From Simplicispira lacusdiani (GTDB taxonomy: Bacteria > Pseudomonadota > Gammaproteobacteria > Burkholderiales > Burkholderiaceae_C): DNA of 64,000 bases. The notes under the pieces are model-generated. The model worked only from the letters and a program-made list of their open reading frames with translations. It was not told the DNA's origin and ran no database searches. The position numbers and the translations under genes were made by a program. The DNA lies in the NCBI RefSeq assembly GCF_003604195.1, contig NZ_QXGR01000006.1:276601-340600 (forward strand), read 5' to 3'. Of this stretch, positions 9,442-18,012 are shown one piece after another (the stretch's first letter is position 1; the number at the start of each line of letters is the position of its first letter).

Positions 9442-10596
9442 ATGAGCGAAACCGCCACCCCCGTCCCCAAGGCCAAGAAATCCGTCGCCCTCTCGGGCGT
9501 GACCGCCGGCAACACGGCGCTGTGCACCGTCGGCAAGACGGGCAACGACCTGCATTACCGGGGCTACGACATCCTGGACATGGCCGAGGTCTGCGAGTTC
9601 GAGGAGATCGCCCACCTGCTGGTGCACGGCAAGCTGCCCACGCGCGCCGAACTCCAGGCCTACAAGGCCAAGCTCAAGGCCCTGCGCGGCCTGCCCGCCA
9701 GCGTGAAGGACGCGCTGGAGAAGCTCCCCGCCAGCAGCCACCCCATGGACGTGATGCGCACCGGCGTCTCGGCCCTGGGCTGCGTGCTGCCCGAGAAGGA
9801 CGACCACAACATCCCCGGCGCGCGCGACATCGCCGACCGCCTGCTGGCCAGCCTGGGCTCCATGCTGCTTTACTGGTACCACTGGAGCACGCAGGGCAAG
9901 CGCATCGCGGTGGAGACCGACGACGACTCCATCGGCGCGCACTTCCTGCACCTGCTGCACGGCCAGAAGCCCAGCGCCGCCTGGGAGCGCGCCATGCACA
10001 CCTCGCTGAACCTCTATGCCGAGCACGAGTTCAACGCCAGCACCTTCACCGCCCGGGTGATCGCCGGCACCGGCAGCGATATGTATTCCAGCATCGCCGG
10101 CGCCATTGGCGCGCTGCGCGGCCCCAAGCATGGCGGCGCGAACGAGGTGGCTTTCGAGGTGCAAAAGCGCTACGACAACCCCGACGACGCCGAGGCCGAC
10201 ATCCGCCGCCGCGTGGAAGCCAAGGAAGTGGTGATCGGCTTCGGCCACCCCGTCTACACCGTGAGCGACCCGCGCAACGTGGTCATCAAGCGCGTCGCGC
10301 GCCAGTTGTCCGAGGAAGCGGGCAGCACCAAGATGTACGACATCGCCGAACGGCTGGAAGCCGTGATGTGGGAAACCAAGAAAATGTTCCCCAACCTCGA
10401 CTGGTTCAGCGCCGTGAGCTACCACATGATGCGGGTGCCCACGGCCATGTTCACGCCGCTGTTCGTCATCGCGCGCACCAGCGGCTGGGCCGCGCACACC
10501 ATCGAGCAGCGCATCGACAACAAGATCATCCGCCCCAGCGCCCACTACACCGGCCCCGACGACCTGGCCTTCGTGCCCATCGAGAACCGCACGTAA
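9442..10596 (+). CDS. prpC: 2-methylcitrate synthase
   Basis: Condenses propionyl-CoA with oxaloacetate to 2-methylcitrate, the first step of the 2-methylcitrate cycle, in the cytoplasm. The 384-residue protein is the usual length of the short PrpC/CitZ class of citrate synthases. Visible motifs are GPKHGGANE and GFGHPVY, which hold the active-site histidines, and a C-terminal substrate-binding stretch [24 protein letters not shown] lies just before the ATG. acnD follows 21 bp later. The flanking genes separate it from a housekeeping citrate synthase. Confidence 0.95.
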   Translation: MSETATPVPKAKKSVALSGVTAGNTALCTVGKTGNDLHYRGYDILDMAEVCEFEEIAHLLVHGKLPTRAELQAYKAKLKALRGLPASVKDALEKLPASSHPMDVMRTGVSALGCVLPEKDDHNIPGARDIADRLLASLGSMLLYWYHWSTQGKRIAVETDDDSIGAHFLHLLHGQKPSAAWERAMHTSLNLYAEHEFNASTFTARVIAGTGSDMYSSIAGAIGALRGPKHGGANEVAFEVQKRYDNPDDAEADIRRRVEAKEVVIGFGHPVYTVSDPRNVVIKRVARQLSEEAGSTKMYDIAERLEAVMWETKKMFPNLDWFSAVSYHMMRVPTAMFTPLFVIARTSGWAAHTIEQRIDNKIIRPSAHYTGPDDLAFVPIENRT

Positions 10597-10617
10597 CCCC
10601 TTGCAGCGCCCCACGCC

Positions 10618-13266
10618 ATGAACACCCTCTACCGCAAGAACCTGCCCGGCACCGCGCTGGACTATGTGGACGCCCGCGCCGCCGTCGAGCACCTGCGCCC
10701 CGGCGCCTGGGCCGAGATGCCCTACACCGCGCGCGTGCACGCCGAGAACATCGTGCGCAAGGCCGACCCGGCCACCATCGTGGACTGCCTGCGCCAGCTC
10801 ATCGAACGCCGCCGCGAGCGCGACTTTCCCTGGTACCCGGCGCGCGTGGTCTGCCACGACATCCTGGGCCAGACCGCCCTGGTGGACCTGGCCGGCCTGC
10901 GCGACGCCATCGCGGCCGAGGGCGGCGACCCGGCCCAGGTGAACCCCGTGGTGCCGGTGCAGCTCATCGTGGACCACTCGCTGGCCGTGGAGTGCGGCGG
11001 CTTCGACCCCGATGCCTTCGCCAAGAACCGCGCCATCGAGGACCGCCGCAACGAGGACCGCTTCCACTTCATTGAGTGGACGAAGAAGGCCTTCGCCAAC
11101 GTGGAGGTGATCCCGGCGGGCAACGGCATCATGCACCAGATCAACCTGGAAAAAATGTCGCCCGTGGTGCAGGTGCAGGATGGCCTGGCCTACCCCGACA
11201 CCTGCGTGGGCACCGACAGCCACACGCCGCACGTCGACGCGCTGGGCGTCATCGCCATCGGCGTGGGCGGCCTGGAGGCCGAGAACGTGATGCTGGGCCG
11301 TGCCTCGTGGATGCGCCTGCCCGAGATCGTGGGCGTGAGGCTCACCGGCCAGCGCCAGGACGGCATCACCGCCACCGACGTGGTGCTGGCGCTCACCGAA
11401 TTCCTGCGCAAATCCAAGGTGGTGGGCGCCTACCTCGAATTCCATGGCGAGGGCGCGGCCAAACTCACCATTGGCGACCGCGCCACCATCTCGAACATGG
11501 CGCCCGAATACGGCGCCACGGCCGCGCTGTTCGCCATCGACGAACAAACGCTGGACTACCTGCGCCTCACCGGCCGCGCCGCCGAACAGGTGCGCCTGGT
11601 CGAAACCTACGCCCGCCAGGCGGGCCTGTGGGCCGACAGCCTGCAGGATGCCGTGTACGAGCGCACGCTCGAATTCGACCTGTCCCGCGTGGAGCGCAAC
11701 CTGGCCGGCCCCTCCAACCCGCACGCCCGCGTGGCCACGCGCGAGCTGGCGGCCAAGGGCATCGCCGGCCCGTGGGCCATGCCCGCGCCCGGCGAAGGCA
11801 CGATGCCCGACGGCGCCGTGGTCATCGCCGCCATCACGAGCTGCACCAACACCAGCAACCCGCGCAACGTGATCGCCGCCGCCCTGCTGGCGCGCAACGC
11901 CCGCCGCCTGGGCCTGACGCGCAAGCCCTGGGTCAAAACCTCGCTCGCCCCCGGCTCCAAGGCCGTGGAGCTGTACCTGCAGGAGGCCGGCCTGCTGGGC
12001 GACCTGGAGGCGCTGGGCTTCGGCATCGTGGGCTTTGCCTGCACCACCTGCAACGGCATGAGCGGCGCGCTCGACCCCGCCATCCAGCAGGAGATCATCG
12101 ACCGCGACCTGTACGCCACCGCCGTGCTCTCGGGCAACCGCAACTTCGACGGGCGCATCCACCCGTATGCCAAGCAGGCGTTCCTGGCCTCGCCGCCGCT
12201 GGTGGTGGCCTATGCGCTGGCGGGCACGGTGCGCTTCGACATCGAGAACGACGTGCTCGCCATGGTCGATGGCCGCGCCATCCGCCTGCAAGACCTCTGG
12301 CCGAGCGACGCCGACATCGACGCCGTGGTGCGGGCCGCCGTGCAGCCCGCGCAGTACCGCGCCGTGTACGAGCCCATGTTCACCCTGCGGCGCGACGACG
12401 GCCAGCGCGTGAGCCCGCAATACGCCTGGCGCGCGCAGTCCACCTACATCCGCCGCCCGCCCTACTGGGACACCGAGGGCGTGGGTGCCCTCGCCGCCCA
12501 CCCGCGCACGCTCAAGGGCCTGCGCCCGCTGGCGATCCTGCCCGACAACATCACCACCGACCACCTCTCGCCCTCCAACGCCATCCTGGCCGACAGCGCG
12601 GCGGGCGAGTATCTGGCGCGCATGGGCGTGCCCGAGGAAGACTTCAATTCCTACGCCACGCACCGGGGCGACCACCTGACCGCCATGCGCGCCACCTTCG
12701 CCAACCCGCAGCTGGTGAACGAAATGGCCGTGGTCGACGGCCAGGTGCGCAAGGGCTCGCTGGCCCGTGTGGAGCCCGAGGGCCGCGTGGTGCGCATGTG
12801 GGAGGCCATCGAAACCTACCTGCAGCGCAGGCAGCCGCTCATCGTCGTGGCCGGCGCCGACTACGGCCAGGGCTCCAGCCGCGACTGGGCCGCCAAGGGC
12901 GTGCGCCTGGCGGGCGTGGAGGTGGTGGTGGCCGAGGGCTTCGAGCGCATCCACCGCACCAACCTCATCGGCATGGGCGTGCTGCCGCTCGAATTCCAGC
13001 CCGGCACCACGCGCCACACGCTGCAGCTCGACGGCACCGAGACCTACGACGTGGCGGGCACGCTGCAGCCGCGCGCCGTGCTCACCCTTGTCGTGCGCCG
13101 CAAGAACGGCGAGGTGCTGCAGGTGCCCGTGCAATGCCGGCTCGACACCGCCGAGGAAGCCTCGGTGTACGAAGCGGGCGGCGTGCTGCAGCGCTTTGCC
13201 CAGGATTTTTTGGCCAAATCGGCCGATAGCGCCCGACCAGCAAGCGCCATCAGCTATCAAAACTGA
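10618..13266 (+). CDS. acnD: 2-methylcitrate dehydratase AcnD (Fe/S-dependent)
   Basis: Aconitase-family enzyme that dehydrates 2-methylcitrate and works together with PrpF in species lacking PrpD. The 882-residue protein carries the three [4Fe-4S] ligand cysteines C409 (ITSCTNTSNP) and C475 and C478 (FACTTCNGMSG). The swivel domain near the C-terminus has GADYGQGSSRDWAAKG. It lies between prpC and prpF with gaps of 21 and 8 bp, so it is in the same transcript. The last ~15 codons and the region around the stop lie within a copy of the ~50-bp dispersed repeat, so the C-terminal tail is probably repeat-derived. Confidence 0.95.
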   Translation: MNTLYRKNLPGTALDYVDARAAVEHLRPGAWAEMPYTARVHAENIVRKADPATIVDCLRQLIERRRERDFPWYPARVVCHDILGQTALVDLAGLRDAIAAEGGDPAQVNPVVPVQLIVDHSLAVECGGFDPDAFAKNRAIEDRRNEDRFHFIEWTKKAFANVEVIPAGNGIMHQINLEKMSPVVQVQDGLAYPDTCVGTDSHTPHVDALGVIAIGVGGLEAENVMLGRASWMRLPEIVGVRLTGQRQDGITATDVVLALTEFLRKSKVVGAYLEFHGEGAAKLTIGDRATISNMAPEYGATAALFAIDEQTLDYLRLTGRAAEQVRLVETYARQAGLWADSLQDAVYERTLEFDLSRVERNLAGPSNPHARVATRELAAKGIAGPWAMPAPGEGTMPDGAVVIAAITSCTNTSNPRNVIAAALLARNARRLGLTRKPWVKTSLAPGSKAVELYLQEAGLLGDLEALGFGIVGFACTTCNGMSGALDPAIQQEIIDRDLYATAVLSGNRNFDGRIHPYAKQAFLASPPLVVAYALAGTVRFDIENDVLAMVDGRAIRLQDLWPSDADIDAVVRAAVQPAQYRAVYEPMFTLRRDDGQRVSPQYAWRAQSTYIRRPPYWDTEGVGALAAHPRTLKGLRPLAILPDNITTDHLSPSNAILADSAAGEYLARMGVPEEDFNSYATHRGDHLTAMRATFANPQLVNEMAVVDGQVRKGSLARVEPEGRVVRMWEAIETYLQRRQPLIVVAGADYGQGSSRDWAAKGVRLAGVEVVVAEGFERIHRTNLIGMGVLPLEFQPGTTRHTLQLDGTETYDVAGTLQPRAVLTLVVRRKNGEVLQVPVQCRLDTAEEASVYEAGGVLQRFAQDFLAKSADSARPASAISYQN
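13215..13263 (+). repeat. ~50-bp dispersed imperfect palindrome, copy 2 (inside acnD 3' end)
   Basis: AAATCGGCC, AGCGCCC, CAAGCGCCATCAGCTATCAA in order, matching the family. The copy lies in frame within the last codons of acnD, ending just before the TGA. Confidence 0.8.
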
Positions 13267-13274
13267 AGTAAACC

Positions 13275-14453
13275 ATGGCACCGCAAACCAAGATCCCCGC
13301 CCTCTACATGCGCGGCGGCACCAGCAAGGGCGTGTTCTTCCACCTGCCCGACCTGCCCGAGGCCGCGCGCCACCCCAGCCCCGCGCGCGACGCGCTGCTG
13401 CTGCGCGTGCTGGGCAGCCCCGACCCGTATGGCAAGCAGATCGACGGGCTGGGCAACGCCTCGTCCAGCACCAGCAAGGCCGTCATCCTGGGCCGCAGCA
13501 CGCGGCCCGGGCACGATGTGGATTACCTCTTCGGCCAGGTCGCCATCGACCGCCCCTTCGTGGACTGGAGCGGCAACTGCGGCAACCTCTCGGCCGCCGT
13601 GGGGCCCTGCGCCATCCACCTGGGGCTGGTGGACCCGGCGCGCATCCCGCGCCAGGGCAGCGTGGCGGTGCGCATCTGGCAGGCCAACATTGGCAAGACC
13701 ATCGTGGCCCATGTGCCCATCGTGGGCGGGCAGGTGCAGGAGGCGGGCGAATTCGCGCTCGACGGCGTGGCCTTCCCCGCCGCCGAGGTGCCGCTGGAGT
13801 TCATCGCCCCGGCCGACGAGGGGGACGGTGGCGCCATGTTCCCCACCGGCAACGTGGTGGATGAACTCGACGTGCCCGGCGTCGGCCGCTTCCAGGCCAC
13901 GCTCATCAACGCCGGCATTCCCACCATCTTCCTCAACGCGGCGGACCTGGGCTATACCGGCACCGAGCTACAGGGCGCCATCAACGGCGACGCGCAGGCC
14001 CTGGCGCGCTTCGAGGCCATCCGCGCGCACGGCGCCGTGAAGATGGGCCTGATCCGCGACGTGGCGGAAGCCGCCCAGCGCCAGCACACGCCAAAAATAG
14101 CCTTCGTGGCCCCTCCCATCAGCTACACCGCGTCCAGCGGCAAGCACATCGAGGCCGAGGACATCGACCTGCTGGTGCGCGCCCTCTCCATGGGCCAGCT
14201 GCACCACGCCATGATGGGCACGGCGGCCGTGGCCATTGGCACCGCCGCCGCCATCCCCGGCACGCTGGTCAACCGCGCGGCCGGCGGCGGCACGCGCAAC
14301 GCCGTGGTGTTCGGCCACCCCTCGGGCACCCTGCGCGTGGGCGCCGAGGCCGCGCAGGTGGGCGGCCAGTGGCAAGTGACGAAGGCCTTGATGAGCCGCA
14401 GCGCCCGCATCCTCATGGAAGGCTGGGTGCGCGTTCCCGCCGACAGTTTTTAA
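13275..14453 (+). CDS. prpF: PrpF, AcnD-associated aconitate isomerase-like protein
   Basis: PrpF is required with AcnD in the second step of the 2-methylcitrate cycle; it has been described as an isomerase acting on the 2-methylaconitate formed by AcnD. The 392-residue protein begins with the family hallmark YMRGGTSKGVFF (about residues 12-23) and has DGLGNASSSTSKA and DWSGNCGNLS further on. It has the two-domain diaminopimelate-epimerase-like fold of this family. It follows acnD by 8 bp. The pairing of acnD with prpF, and no prpD in the window, places this cluster in the AcnD/PrpF variant. Confidence 0.95.
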   Translation: MAPQTKIPALYMRGGTSKGVFFHLPDLPEAARHPSPARDALLLRVLGSPDPYGKQIDGLGNASSSTSKAVILGRSTRPGHDVDYLFGQVAIDRPFVDWSGNCGNLSAAVGPCAIHLGLVDPARIPRQGSVAVRIWQANIGKTIVAHVPIVGGQVQEAGEFALDGVAFPAAEVPLEFIAPADEGDGGAMFPTGNVVDELDVPGVGRFQATLINAGIPTIFLNAADLGYTGTELQGAINGDAQALARFEAIRAHGAVKMGLIRDVAEAAQRQHTPKIAFVAPPISYTASSGKHIEAEDIDLLVRALSMGQLHHAMMGTAAVAIGTAAAIPGTLVNRAAGGGTRNAVVFGHPSGTLRVGAEAAQVGGQWQVTKALMSRSARILMEGWVRVPADSF

Positions 14454-14455
14454 GC

Positions 14456-14510
14456 CAAATCAGCCTCCAGCGCTTATGCAGCAAGCGCCATAAGCTACCA
14501 AACCAATAGC
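14456..14510 (+). repeat. ~50-bp dispersed imperfect palindrome, copy 3
   Basis: AAATCAGCCTCCAGCGCTT, GCAAGCGCCATAAGCTACCA and a final AATAGC lie between prpF and the downstream lyase gene, just before the lyase start codon. It fills most of the 66-bp gap. Confidence 0.85.
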
Positions 14511-14519
14511 AAACCAGCC

Positions 14520-15383
14520 ATGAACACCAAGCAACAACTCAAGGCCCTGGCCCATGCCCGCCGGGGCGTCATCGTGCCCGGCGCGTTCAACGCCCTCTCC
14601 GCCCGCGTGGTGGCCGACCTGGGCTTCGAGGCCCTCTACGTCACCGGCGCGGGCGTGACCAACATGTGGTTCGGCCTGCCTGACCAGGCCTTCATGGGCC
14701 TCACCGACATCGCAGACCACACCGCCCGCATCCGCGACGCCGTGGACCTGCCCCTGATCGTGGACGCCGACACCGGCTTTGGCAACGCGCTCAACACCTA
14801 CCACGCGGTGCGCACCCTGGAGCGCGCGGGTGCCGATTGCATCCAGCTTGAAGACCAGGTCAGCCCCAAACGCTGCGGCCACTTCGCCGGCAAGGACGTG
14901 GTGGAAGCCAGCGAAATGATCGGCAAGATCAAGGCCGCCTGCGACGCCCGGCGTGACAAGGACCTGCTCATCATGGCCCGCACCGACGCCGCCGCCGTGC
15001 ACGGCTTCAACGCCGCCGTGGAGCGCGCCCAAGCCTACGCCGAGGCGGGGGCAGACCTGCTGTTCGTCGAGGCCGTGACCGAGCTGGAGCACGTCCGCGC
15101 CCTGCCCCAGCGCCTGGGCACACCCCAGCTCATGAACATGGTCATCGGCGGCAAAACCCCCATCACCAGCGCCCAGGAACTGGGCCAGCTCGGCTATGGC
15201 CTGGTGCTGTACGCCAACGCCGCCCTGCAAGGCGCGCTGGCGGGCATGCAGCGCACGCTGACGCAGTTACGGGAAATGCAGCGGATTGATGAAGACCCGG
15301 CGCTGGTGACGCCGTTTGCGGAAAGGCAGCGGCTGGTGGGTAAGGGGGTTTGGGATGGGTTGGAGAAGAAGTATGTGGGGTGA
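14520..15383 (+). CDS. Isocitrate lyase / PEP mutase superfamily protein, probable 2-methylisocitrate lyase
   Basis: 287 residues of the PEP-mutase/isocitrate-lyase barrel. DADTGFGN provides the metal-binding aspartates, and LEDQVSPKRCGH contains the catalytic cysteine at residue 119. ARTDAAAVHG and FVEAVTELEH follow. In this place one expects PrpB, which splits 2-methylisocitrate to pyruvate and succinate. The sequence around the KRCGH loop and the C-terminal half look more like the broader oxaloacetate decarboxylase / carboxyphosphonoenolpyruvate mutase branch than E. coli PrpB. It lies 66 bp after prpF across a repeat, so it could be cotranscribed. The PrpB role is inferred from context. 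Confidence 0.75.
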   Translation: MNTKQQLKALAHARRGVIVPGAFNALSARVVADLGFEALYVTGAGVTNMWFGLPDQAFMGLTDIADHTARIRDAVDLPLIVDADTGFGNALNTYHAVRTLERAGADCIQLEDQVSPKRCGHFAGKDVVEASEMIGKIKAACDARRDKDLLIMARTDAAAVHGFNAAVERAQAYAEAGADLLFVEAVTELEHVRALPQRLGTPQLMNMVIGGKTPITSAQELGQLGYGLVLYANAALQGALAGMQRTLTQLREMQRIDEDPALVTPFAERQRLVGKGVWDGLEKKYVG

Positions 15384-15445
15384 TTGGGCAGCAGACACAC
15401 ACGCAGTCGGACCGCTTGAAATCAAGGGGTGCTCCTACATAATCC

Positions 15446-15586
15446 TCACGGCGTGGCCATGAGTTCGAGCAATTTGGGGCGCGCCACGCTTGGGCGTATC
15501 AGTGCGCTCTCGCCTGTGGCATCTACGCCGTGAACAGCAAAGACGTTCTTGGCTAGATAGATTCTGATGGAGATAATGGCAGACAT
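15446..15586 (-). pseudogene. IS110-family transposase N-terminal remnant
   Basis: On the minus strand, about 46 codons from an ATG at 15586 resemble the N-terminus of IS110-family transposases: IYLAKNVFAVHGVDATGE, then RPSVARPKLLELM. The first catalytic Asp expected in the family's GIDLAK motif is replaced (SIRIYLAK here). The frame ends at a stop at 15446, and nothing of the remaining ~300 residues is visible. This is a decayed fragment and marks past transposition at the edge of the accessory patch. The surrounding interval 15384-15720 holds no other gene that I can support. Confidence 0.65.
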
Positions 15587-15720
15587 GGACTTTCCCTTCC
15601 ACAAAACGAGTGAATTGATGAGAGATCGCACTCCCATCGTGGCACTTTGATGCCGTACCCCGCAAATGCGCGGATCACTCGGGACGGGGAAGTCCCTTTC
15701 ATTCGTTAGAAATCGTGCGC

Positions 15721-16278
15721 ATGAATATTCGACTTATCTTAGTTCTGGCCCTAACCCTCTTCACCAAGAGCGCGCTAGCCGACCATGCTCATTCGGATCA
15801 TCCAGCTAAACCAGAGGTGGAGATCGAGGCCTCACTAATTGCTCATGGCAGTGAAGACTGGAGCGTTCATATAACCCGAACAGGGATTACATATTTTCGC
15901 CATTCCTACAAAAAATCCTTTGGAACCCTCAGAGGTGAATTTCTCCTTGATCCCGATATTTTGTTAAAATTACTCACTGAGGCGCAAATACACCAGTTCA
16001 ATGATCTCCCAAGAAAAATTCAACCCGCGCTGATCCCTATTCATGCACCCATGTACGCAATAGACATTCGGGTGGACGGCAATCGACATAAAGTTCAGGT
16101 CTACCATCCCGCTGGTTTTAGCCAATCTTCCGAACTCGATCGTTTCTCTGCAGTTTGGGACGCAATATGGAAAGAATTTCCCCTGAAACCTCCAGGCGTT
16201 CTAAATATTGACGGCAGCTTCGACCAGAAACAGCCGATTGCTTCTGACCGAAACGCGCCGCACGTCAAGTGCCCATGA
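15721..16278 (+). CDS. Hypothetical secreted protein, low GC
   Basis: I do not recognise this 185-residue protein. The N-terminus is a clear Sec signal peptide (residues 1 to about 20: LILVLALTLF, then SALAD). The mature part begins with a His/Asp-rich HAHSDHPAK segment that could bind metal. No cysteine pair or membrane segment is evident apart from one Cys at the end. Start at the ATG at 15721; a GTG six bases earlier is possible, and neither has a strong ribosome-binding site. Base composition is much richer in A and T than all neighbours, and codon use differs accordingly. With the IS110 remnant just upstream, this suggests acquired DNA. Confidence 0.6.
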   Translation: MNIRLILVLALTLFTKSALADHAHSDHPAKPEVEIEASLIAHGSEDWSVHITRTGITYFRHSYKKSFGTLRGEFLLDPDILLKLLTEAQIHQFNDLPRKIQPALIPIHAPMYAIDIRVDGNRHKVQVYHPAGFSQSSELDRFSAVWDAIWKEFPLKPPGVLNIDGSFDQKQPIASDRNAPHVKCP

Positions 16279-16328
16279 ATACGCGGCCTCTGCGCTACCA
16301 TCCCAGCCGGTACCACTCACCACCCGCC

Positions 16329-16610
16329 ATGACCACCACCCCCCTCACCCTGGCCATGCCCACCCCCACCGGCGACCAACTCAAGGCCGCGCGCGTGGCT
16401 GCCGGCCTCAGCCAGGCGCAGGCCGCCGAGCTGATGGGTTACCCGCTGCAGACCGGTAGCCGGGGCGGCGTGCAGTCGCGCACCTGGCAGGCGCTGGAGA
16501 GCACGACGGACGAGCGCAATATGCAGGGGCCGGTGTTCGCCATGTTCCTGCTGCTGACAGGGCAGCACCCGGAATACACGCTCACACCCCGGCCCGCGCC
16601 GGAACGCTGA
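16329..16610 (+). CDS. Small helix-turn-helix protein
   Basis: A 93-residue protein with a single XRE-like helix-turn-helix (residues about 15-65: DQLKAARVAAGLSQAQAAEL, then SRTWQALE). Helix 3 is interrupted by a Gly/Ser-rich segment, as in a small set of proteobacterial HTH proteins that recognise related sites. The start at 16329 gives MTTTPL; an ATG 60 bases upstream overlaps the preceding gene. It converges on vapC, ending 4 bp from it. It may be a phage- or plasmid-type regulator, but its target is unknown. Confidence 0.6.
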   Translation: MTTTPLTLAMPTPTGDQLKAARVAAGLSQAQAAELMGYPLQTGSRGGVQSRTWQALESTTDERNMQGPVFAMFLLLTGQHPEYTLTPRPAPER

Positions 16611-16614
16611 AAAG

Positions 16615-16992
16615 CTAATGCACCGCAGGCCGGTGCGCGACCCCAAAGCGCTCGGCCAGGGTGGCGAGGCGCTTGTCCAGGGTCCAAAGACTGGCACCGG
16701 GCGTCATCAACGTGGAGGCAAGGAGCGACAAGTCCACCAGCCCGCAGCCCAGCCCAAAAAGCTGCTCATGCTCCACGAACGCCATCACCTCGCGGATGCT
16801 GGCCTGTTGGGCGGGTTGCAGGCGCTGCAGATCCGCCAGGGTTTGCGTTCGGGATGGCGGCGTGCCGCACGCCAATTCGCCCAGAACCATGGGGTGGATC
16901 ATCACCGCGTCCCGCTCCAGCAGGCCCACCAGCGGCAGGCTGCCCTGGCGGAAGTGATCGACCCACACGGAGGTATCGACCAGCACCCGCAT
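16615..16992 (-). CDS. vapC: VapC-type PIN-domain ribonuclease toxin
   Basis: A 125-residue PIN-domain protein, the toxin half of a type II toxin-antitoxin pair; VapC toxins cut tRNA or rRNA. The acidic active-site residues D6 (VLVDTSVW), E39 (VLGELACG), D87 (GLVDLSLLA) and D106 (WTLDKRL) all appear intact. The ATG overlaps the antitoxin stop as TGATG, indicating translational coupling. It is probably autoregulated by the VapBC complex. The specific RNA target cannot be told from the sequence. Confidence 0.85.
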   Translation of the reverse strand: MRVLVDTSVWVDHFRQGSLPLVGLLERDAVMIHPMVLGELACGTPPSRTQTLADLQRLQPAQQASIREVMAFVEHEQLFGLGCGLVDLSLLASTLMTPGASLWTLDKRLATLAERFGVAHRPAVH

Positions 16993-17195
16993 CACTGCGC
17001 CCCGGCTTCCTGGCGCCGGGAAACGTCCGCCATGTCGGGCATGGCGGCGCCCAGGGATGCGAGGCGCTTGGCGGCCTGCACGCGCACATAGGTCTTGATG
17101 GCCTCACGGATCAGGTCGGCCTTGTCCATGCCGGGCTCGGCCACCTGCAGTGCTTCTTCGTAGAGGGTGTCGTCGATGGTCACGGTGGTTCGCAT
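16992..17195 (-). CDS. vapB: VapB-type ribbon-helix-helix antitoxin
   Basis: A 67-residue protein starting MRTTVTIDDTLYEEAL, the strand-helix start of a ribbon-helix-helix DNA-binding domain, followed by KADLIREAIKTYVR. The C-terminal half would wrap the toxin. It belongs to the type II antitoxin VapB family seen with PIN toxins. The start at 17195 places the beta strand at the N-terminus; the 14 extra upstream codons are unlikely. It is directly upstream of and overlapping vapC. Confidence 0.8.
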   Translation of the reverse strand: MRTTVTIDDTLYEEALQVAEPGMDKADLIREAIKTYVRVQAAKRLASLGAAMPDMADVSRRQEAGAQ

Positions 17196-17327
17196 GGGGC
17201 GCTCCAATTCATCAATTTTGATGCCATTTTGCATCAATTAATGCATCTATGCATTGCGCAGCCACCATGTTGCAGCCACAGGCCTTGCGGTGCTGGAAAT
17301 GTCTCTGGCTCGCCAGTATTCAGGCAC

Positions 17328-17381
17328 AAATCGGCCTTTAGCGCCCACCTAACAAGCGCTACCAGCTATCTTTTACATAGC
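17328..17381 (+). repeat. ~50-bp dispersed imperfect palindrome, copy 4
   Basis: AAATCGGCCTTTAGCGCCC, AACAAGCGCTACCAGCTATC and a final CATAGC lie between vapB and the MarR gene. Confidence 0.8.
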
Positions 17382-17444
17382 TGACTTTGCTTCCCCTCCC
17401 ATCCAATGCCCCTGCGCAAAAGCAGGCCTATTCACTAATTGCAA

Positions 17445-17459
17445 AGACAATCATTGTCT
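17445..17459. promoter_or_regulatory. Perfect palindrome, likely MarR operator
   Basis: AGACAATCATTGTCT is a perfect 15-bp inverted repeat, 20 bp upstream of the MarR-family start codon. Flanking AATTG and CAATT extend the dyad. Size and position fit an autoregulatory MarR operator. Confidence 0.7.
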
Positions 17460-17479
17460 AGTCAATTAAATTACGGCCC

Positions 17480-17986
17480 ATGCCAGACACACCCCAGCCG
17501 ACCGCCCCCCCGCAGTTCTACGACACCACCCGCCTCGTGCCCGAGGAAAGCGTGGGCTACCTCATGCGCAAGGTGATGTCGTCCATCCGCACGCAGGCCG
17601 ATGCGCAGCTCTCCACGCACGACATGACCTACGCACAGTGGCTGCCGCTGTTCAAGCTGTCGCTGTGCACCACCGCGCCCACGGTGGCCGGGCTGGCGCG
17701 CGACCTGGAGACCGATCCGGCGGCCATGACGCGCGTGCTCGACCGGCTGGAGGCCAAGGGCCTGGTGGCGCGCGAGCGCTCCACCACCGACCGGCGCGTG
17801 GTGCAACTGGCCCTTACGCCCGAGGGGCAGGCCGTGGCGGCGCAGGTGCCGCCCGTGCTGGCCGAGGTGCTGAACGGCCACCTGAGCGACTTCACGCACG
17901 AGGAATGGCAGCAACTGCTGCACCTGCTGCGCCGCATGCTGGCCAACGGCGAGGCCCGGCGCCAGCAGCAGGCGCAAAACCCCTGA
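17480..17986 (+). CDS. MarR family transcriptional regulator
   Basis: 168 residues with a MarR winged helix: the recognition helix lies in DPAAMTRVLDRLEAKGLV, followed by the wing ERSTTDRRVVQLALT. It is 27 bp upstream of the tripartite exporter genes on the same strand and has a perfect palindrome in its promoter, so it is probably the repressor of the whole operon (EmrR-like). The inducing ligand is unknown; MarR proteins of this class usually respond to phenolic or lipophilic compounds. Confidence 0.88.
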   Translation: MPDTPQPTAPPQFYDTTRLVPEESVGYLMRKVMSSIRTQADAQLSTHDMTYAQWLPLFKLSLCTTAPTVAGLARDLETDPAAMTRVLDRLEAKGLVARERSTTDRRVVQLALTPEGQAVAAQVPPVLAEVLNGHLSDFTHEEWQQLLHLLRRMLANGEARRQQQAQNP

Positions 17987-18012
17987 TTCACCCCCCGTTT
18001 CACGCACCGCCC

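Noticed and set aside
9388..13281. 1297-codon open frame on the minus strand across prpC and acnD
   Set aside because: It is fully antisense to two certain enzymes. Its composition (runs of Gly, Ala, Val, His, Arg) is what high third-position GC gives on the opposite strand.
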